DNA of 9,446 nt from NCBI GenBank assembly GCA_041745535.1, contig JBGTIS010000093.1:1-9446 (forward strand). Reading direction: 5' to 3'. The stretch is from JBGTIS01 sp041745535 (GTDB lineage: Bacteria > Bacteroidota > Bacteroidia > Cytophagales > Cyclobacteriaceae). The stretch's first letter is position 1; every line of letters begins with the position of its first letter. A program made the position numbers and the translations under genes. Under the pieces are notes generated by a model. It saw only the letters and a list, made by a program, of their open reading frames with translations, was not told the DNA's origin and searched no databases. Positions 7,014 through 9,446 of the stretch are shown piece after piece.

Positions 7014-7997
7014 ATGATCATCCTGAAAACCGATAAGAACGCCCTGCAGGACTACCTTAAAAACAAGGGTTGGCTCAAATCCAATGAAATCATAACTGAC
7101 ATTGAAGTTCCAGGTAAGGGCAATATGAATTTTACGCTCCGCATTAAAACAGGCAACCGTAGTTTTATAATTAAGCAAAGCCGGGGATATGTGGAGAAAT
7201 ACCCTCAGGTACCGGCGCCAGTAGAAAGGGTGCTTCGCGAGGCTGAATTTTATGAATTAGTGGGGCTGCATAACCATCTTAGAAAACAAATGCCCGAGGT
7301 ATACGGGATAGATATTGAAAACCATGTGCTACAATTTGAAGACCTTGGTACAGGAACGGATTACACCTTCCTTTATGAAAAAAATAAGGTTCTTACAGAA
7401 AAAGAACTACGGCCGATCATTGAGTTTGTTGCCCATCTTCACCGTAGCATCAATACAAAAACAACAGCCACGAGATTGGCCAACAGGCCAATGCGCCAAT
7501 TAAATCATGAACACATATTTGTATACCCCTATTTAGAAGAAAATGGACTAAATCTGGATGCTGTTCTAATAGGTCTACATGAAGTTGGCCAACGGTTTAA
7601 AAATGATTATAAATTGAAAAAAGAGGTAACAGAACTGGGTAAACGTTACTTAAGTGATGGAGCTTCTTTGCTTCATGGCGATTACTTTCCGGGAAGCTGG
7701 TTAAGGACAACCCATGGGTTTAAGGTAATAGATCCCGAATTTTGTTTTTTTGGCGATCCTGAATTTGAAATTGGAGTTGCACTTGCACACTTAAAAATGG
7801 CAGCCCAACCCGATAATCTCATTCAAAAGGCAATCAGCATCTATAAAGAAATAGCCCCTCTTGATACGATATTGTGCAAAAAGTTCATGGCAGTTGAGCT
7901 CTTGCGCCGTATATTGGGCCTTGCACAGCTGCCATTAGCACTCAATTTGGAAAAAAGGATGAAACTATTGGAAGAAGCGCAATCCATATTGGTATAA
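7014..7997 (+). CDS. Protein-kinase-fold sugar kinase, 5-methylthioribose-kinase (MtnK)-like
   Basis: This 327-residue cytosolic protein has the aminoglycoside phosphotransferase/choline kinase fold. Its motifs match MtnK rather than antibiotic kinases: loop GKGNMNF (34-40), ATP lysine in FIIKQS (51-56), ERVLREAEFY (71-80), catalytic loop LLHGDYFPGSWL (219-230, with D223 catalytic and Ser where other APH enzymes have Asn), VIDPEFCFFGDPEFEIG (238-254, DPE in place of DFG) and twin arginines in LLRRILGLAQ (296-305, R298-R299). From memory, B. subtilis MtnK has HGDLHTGSI, the DxE motif, and twin Arg followed by GLA that contact the sugar. MtnK is ~400 residues, so this protein is ~70 shorter. 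It probably phosphorylates ribose or methylthioribose released by the adjacent hydrolase. The start is ATG 7014; an in-frame TTG at 7005 would add three residues. It lies 27 bases after the hydrolase stop and is the last gene of the operon. Confidence 0.82.
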   Translation: MIILKTDKNALQDYLKNKGWLKSNEIITDIEVPGKGNMNFTLRIKTGNRSFIIKQSRGYVEKYPQVPAPVERVLREAEFYELVGLHNHLRKQMPEVYGIDIENHVLQFEDLGTGTDYTFLYEKNKVLTEKELRPIIEFVAHLHRSINTKTTATRLANRPMRQLNHEHIFVYPYLEENGLNLDAVLIGLHEVGQRFKNDYKLKKEVTELGKRYLSDGASLLHGDYFPGSWLRTTHGFKVIDPEFCFFGDPEFEIGVALAHLKMAAQPDNLIQKAISIYKEIAPLDTILCKKFMAVELLRRILGLAQLPLALNLEKRMKLLEEAQSILV

Positions 7998-8020
7998 TAC
8001 CAATGCGGTCTTACCAATGC
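7988..8020. repeat. Palindrome centred on the kinase stop codon, plus a 9-base direct repeat
   Basis: ATTGGTAT (7988-7995) and ATACCAAT (7997-8004) form a perfect 8-base inverted repeat around A7996, with the TAA stop of the kinase gene (7995-7997) at its centre. TACCAATGC then occurs twice, at 7998-8006 and 8012-8020, followed by TTTAAAAATT. The hairpin could slow or end transcription of the operon or protect its 3' end, but the stem is AT-rich and the U run is short, so a classical intrinsic terminator is doubtful. It could also be a remnant of a mobile repeat. Confidence 0.4.
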
Positions 8021-8344
8021 TTTAAAAATTCGCTATGGAAACATGATAATTTTAAAAACTATTACGATATTTATTGAGTGTTTACCCAATAATTGAATGA
8101 CAAATACTCTCATGATACAACAATAACCTATCGAAGAGAAAATGGATAATAGAAGAAAGCCACAAGGTCATATTTACTAATTTGTCAAAAAGGTTACTGT
8201 ATCATTTACTCAGTATGTGAGCCTTGACAGTTAAAAAATACTTTACTCCATTTTGGATGGGACCAAGGAAAAATACCACACCACATTACATGCACAATAC
8301 GGTTCAATTGGAATCTCTTAATCCTGAAAATTTCCCGGCTAAAA
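7998..8344. other. Convergent intergenic region, no gene recognised
   Basis: About 350 bases lie between the ends of two converging genes. The region contains the stop-codon palindrome and direct repeat (7988-8020), a 20-base segment (8077-8096) resembling one at 287-306, and an imperfect palindrome (8183-8229). TTTACT occurs three times (8173, 8205, 8242). Short open frames exist on both strands, for example a 17-codon frame at 8043-8096, but none has a start signal or a recognisable product. No clear GC-rich hairpin with a U tract was found for either flanking gene. Confidence 0.6.
8183..8229. repeat. Imperfect palindrome in the convergent intergenic region
   Basis: The outer arms TGTCAA (8183-8188) and TTGACA (8224-8229) pair perfectly. 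GG (8192-8193) pairs with CC (8222-8223), and TACTG (8195-8199) pairs with CAGTA (8211-8215), giving 13 base pairs with an A bulge, an asymmetric internal loop and an 11-base apical loop. No U tract follows on either strand. It may be a transcript 3'-end structure or a protein-binding site, or it may be chance. The right-hand TTGACA also looks like a -35 box, but nothing obvious lies downstream on the plus strand. Confidence 0.3.
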
Positions 8345-9433
8345 TTAAGCTGGTATTCTAGTGATGTATCCCTGTAACTTTGAAAGCGATATCCTTAAAA
8401 TCAATGCCATCATCCAACGTAGGGGAAAGTCTAGATACCAATTAGAGAGCCAATTCTTCCTATAATGAATATGGATCGTTAATCTGGAGGTATCGTCTGA
8501 TATTTTTTCCAAAACAAAAACCTGGTTTAACGGGGCAAGCCATTTAACGCTATTACTTTGCTCTACATATTCTATCATTCCCTCGGCGATATGCTGCGCG
8601 GTAATCTTAAATTCCATACGGTTTGTAGGTAGAACACAAAGGTGTTTGGACCCTATGGTGTTCAAGTGACCACTCCGGTCCTTAACAAGTCTCAAACCAA
8701 AAATCCACTTGGGCCGTAACGAAAAGTCGGTAACAATGCCATGGAGTCTTTTCAACGAAATGTTAAAGTTTTTGGTGGCGGACACCGGTCTGCCGTATCT
8801 ATGGAATTGGGTCCTAGGCGGCAGTTCGGCGATGTTGGACTTTAAGGGTGCCAGTGAGATGTAATTATAAGGGACTTTGCCGATTCCGGTATATTCGTAA
8901 AAACCTTCCTTAACTACCATCCAATCGGGCTTTTTGAATTCTTCCGAAAATCGGGGCGGTGTTGTCAGCAGCAGATAATCATGTCCGGGTATATTGTTTT
9001 TGAGTAATTTATGGGTCAGGGTGACATCTGAGCCGAAGAGTTTTTCATGGATACCGATTTTTCCTATCGTCGTGATGCCATAGTGGTAAACGAATTTCAA
9101 GGAAAGTTCGTTTGCCGTGGAACACGCACCGCACTGGCAAATTCTGTCGCGCTCGTAAAATTGTAGGTGTTGATGGAACTCGGTGAACATTTCCTCCACC
9201 TGATGGATGAGCTCTTCAAAGGAAGGTTCCTTTCCAAACCGGTAGAAAAATACGGCATCCCCTTCGATTTCTGACACTTTTAACTCCAGCTTATTGGCGG
9301 ATAGGAGTATCTCTAACAATTCAGAGATGATGTGGGTGCTGTGATCTATTTCTACCTTATTGATAAACGTAGTATAGCCCGATATGTCAGGAATAAAAAA
9401 TAGGGTAGACCTTAGATTATGGGCTGCGGACAT
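8345..9433 (-). CDS. DUF2652 protein: degenerate class III cyclase-like domain plus SRPBCC-like domain
   Basis: The 362-residue protein is assigned to DUF2652. Residues ~9-195 resemble a class III adenylate/guanylate cyclase homology domain. FFIPDISGYTTFI (12-24) carries the first metal Asp (D16) and EIEGDAVFFY (55-64) the second (D59). The segment where cyclases have the transition-state Asn/Arg (VNxAaR) reads SDVTLTHKLLKN (135-146), so those residues appear absent and catalysis is doubtful. A C-x-C-x2-C cluster (C99, C101, C104) sits in the middle and could bind metal. Residues ~222-330 look like an SRPBCC/polyketide-cyclase-type ligand-binding domain (LKRLHGIVTDFSLRPKWIFG, later VEQSNSVKWLAPLNQVFVLE). 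The C-terminal segment 330-350 (WYLDFPLRWMMALILRI) is hydrophobic and might associate with the membrane. The start is ATG at 9433. It converges with the operon and is probably functionally separate. Its biological role is unknown. Confidence 0.82.
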   Translation of the reverse strand: MSAAHNLRSTLFFIPDISGYTTFINKVEIDHSTHIISELLEILLSANKLELKVSEIEGDAVFFYRFGKEPSFEELIHQVEEMFTEFHQHLQFYERDRICQCGACSTANELSLKFVYHYGITTIGKIGIHEKLFGSDVTLTHKLLKNNIPGHDYLLLTTPPRFSEEFKKPDWMVVKEGFYEYTGIGKVPYNYISLAPLKSNIAELPPRTQFHRYGRPVSATKNFNISLKRLHGIVTDFSLRPKWIFGLRLVKDRSGHLNTIGSKHLCVLPTNRMEFKITAQHIAEGMIEYVEQSNSVKWLAPLNQVFVLEKISDDTSRLTIHIHYRKNWLSNWYLDFPLRWMMALILRISLSKLQGYITRIPA

Positions 9434-9441
9434 CTTCCTTT
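9434..9441 (-). promoter_or_regulatory. Shine-Dalgarno-like sequence before the DUF2652 gene
   Basis: Reading leftward, AAAGGAAG lies directly before the ATG at 9433. It is the clearest purine-rich ribosome-binding candidate in the window and supports this start, although the spacing (about 3 bases after GG) is shorter than usual. The promoter lies outside the window. Confidence 0.4.
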
Positions 9442-9446
9442 AATTT

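Noticed and set aside
7014..7997. Aminoglycoside-resistance phosphotransferase
   Set aside because: The fold is shared, but the DPE motif, Ser in the catalytic loop and twin Arg-xLGLA motif point to the MtnK group, and the operon context is metabolic.
8043..8096. Seventeen-codon plus-strand frame starting MIILKT, the same six residues as the kinase start at 7014
   Set aside because: Similarity ends after six residues, the codons differ and AT-rich DNA favours these residues; there is no support for a duplicated gene start.
8224..8247. TTGACA with a downstream TACTTTAC as a plus-strand promoter
   Set aside because: No plus-strand gene follows before the window's minus-strand gene begins; the TTGACA is better explained as an arm of the palindrome.
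8208..8345. Open minus-strand frame running through the intergenic region after the DUF2652 stop, ending GSHTE
   Set aside because: It is about 45 codons with no start signal and no family resemblance; it was also considered as a frameshifted extension of DUF2652, but that protein already ends at a normal length.

Overview
The window looks like a piece of a Bacteroidota chromosome, most likely from the family Flavobacteriaceae. The evidence is a full-length SusC/SusD outer-membrane pair, a DUF2064 protein of the flavobacterial type, a DUF2652 cyclase-like protein, moderately AT-rich DNA, weak or absent Shine-Dalgarno sequences on most genes, and promoter-like sequences of the TTG / TAnnTTTG kind. 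No rRNA, tRNA, CRISPR array, insertion sequence or phage gene was seen.

Layout. (1) 1-127, minus strand: the first ~42 codons of a secreted or outer-membrane protein that runs off the left edge (signal peptide followed by a Cys-Cys motif). (2) 128-369: a divergent intergenic region with an imperfect hairpin and a promoter-like element. (3) 370-1071, plus: a DUF2064 (TIGR04282-like) nucleotidyl/glycosyltransferase with a TTG start. (4) 1149-7997, plus: four tightly spaced genes that look like one operon: a SusC-type TonB-dependent transporter, a SusD-type lipoprotein, a membrane-anchored or periplasmic nucleoside hydrolase, and a cytosolic sugar kinase with the hallmarks of 5-methylthioribose kinase (MtnK). 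(5) 7998-8344: a convergent intergenic region containing palindromes and a short sequence shared with the left intergenic region. (6) 8345-9433, minus: a DUF2652 protein, a degenerate class III cyclase-like domain followed by an SRPBCC-like domain, convergent with the operon and probably unrelated to it.

How the genes may work together. The central operon reads as a nucleoside-scavenging locus. SusCD would capture and import a nucleoside or similar compound across the outer membrane. The exported hydrolase would split it into base and (thio)ribose, and the cytosolic kinase would phosphorylate the sugar, probably at C1 if it behaves like MtnK. The logic resembles the ribose/nucleoside utilisation (rus) locus described in Bacteroides thetaiotaomicron, which also combines SusCD, a nucleoside hydrolase and sugar kinases. 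Here, however, the kinase is an MtnK-type protein-kinase-fold enzyme rather than a PfkB ribokinase. No inner-membrane transporter and no regulator are visible in the window. The substrate (ordinary ribonucleosides, 5'-methylthioadenosine or another nucleoside) cannot be decided from sequence alone. This four-gene combination is the strongest candidate here for an undescribed system.
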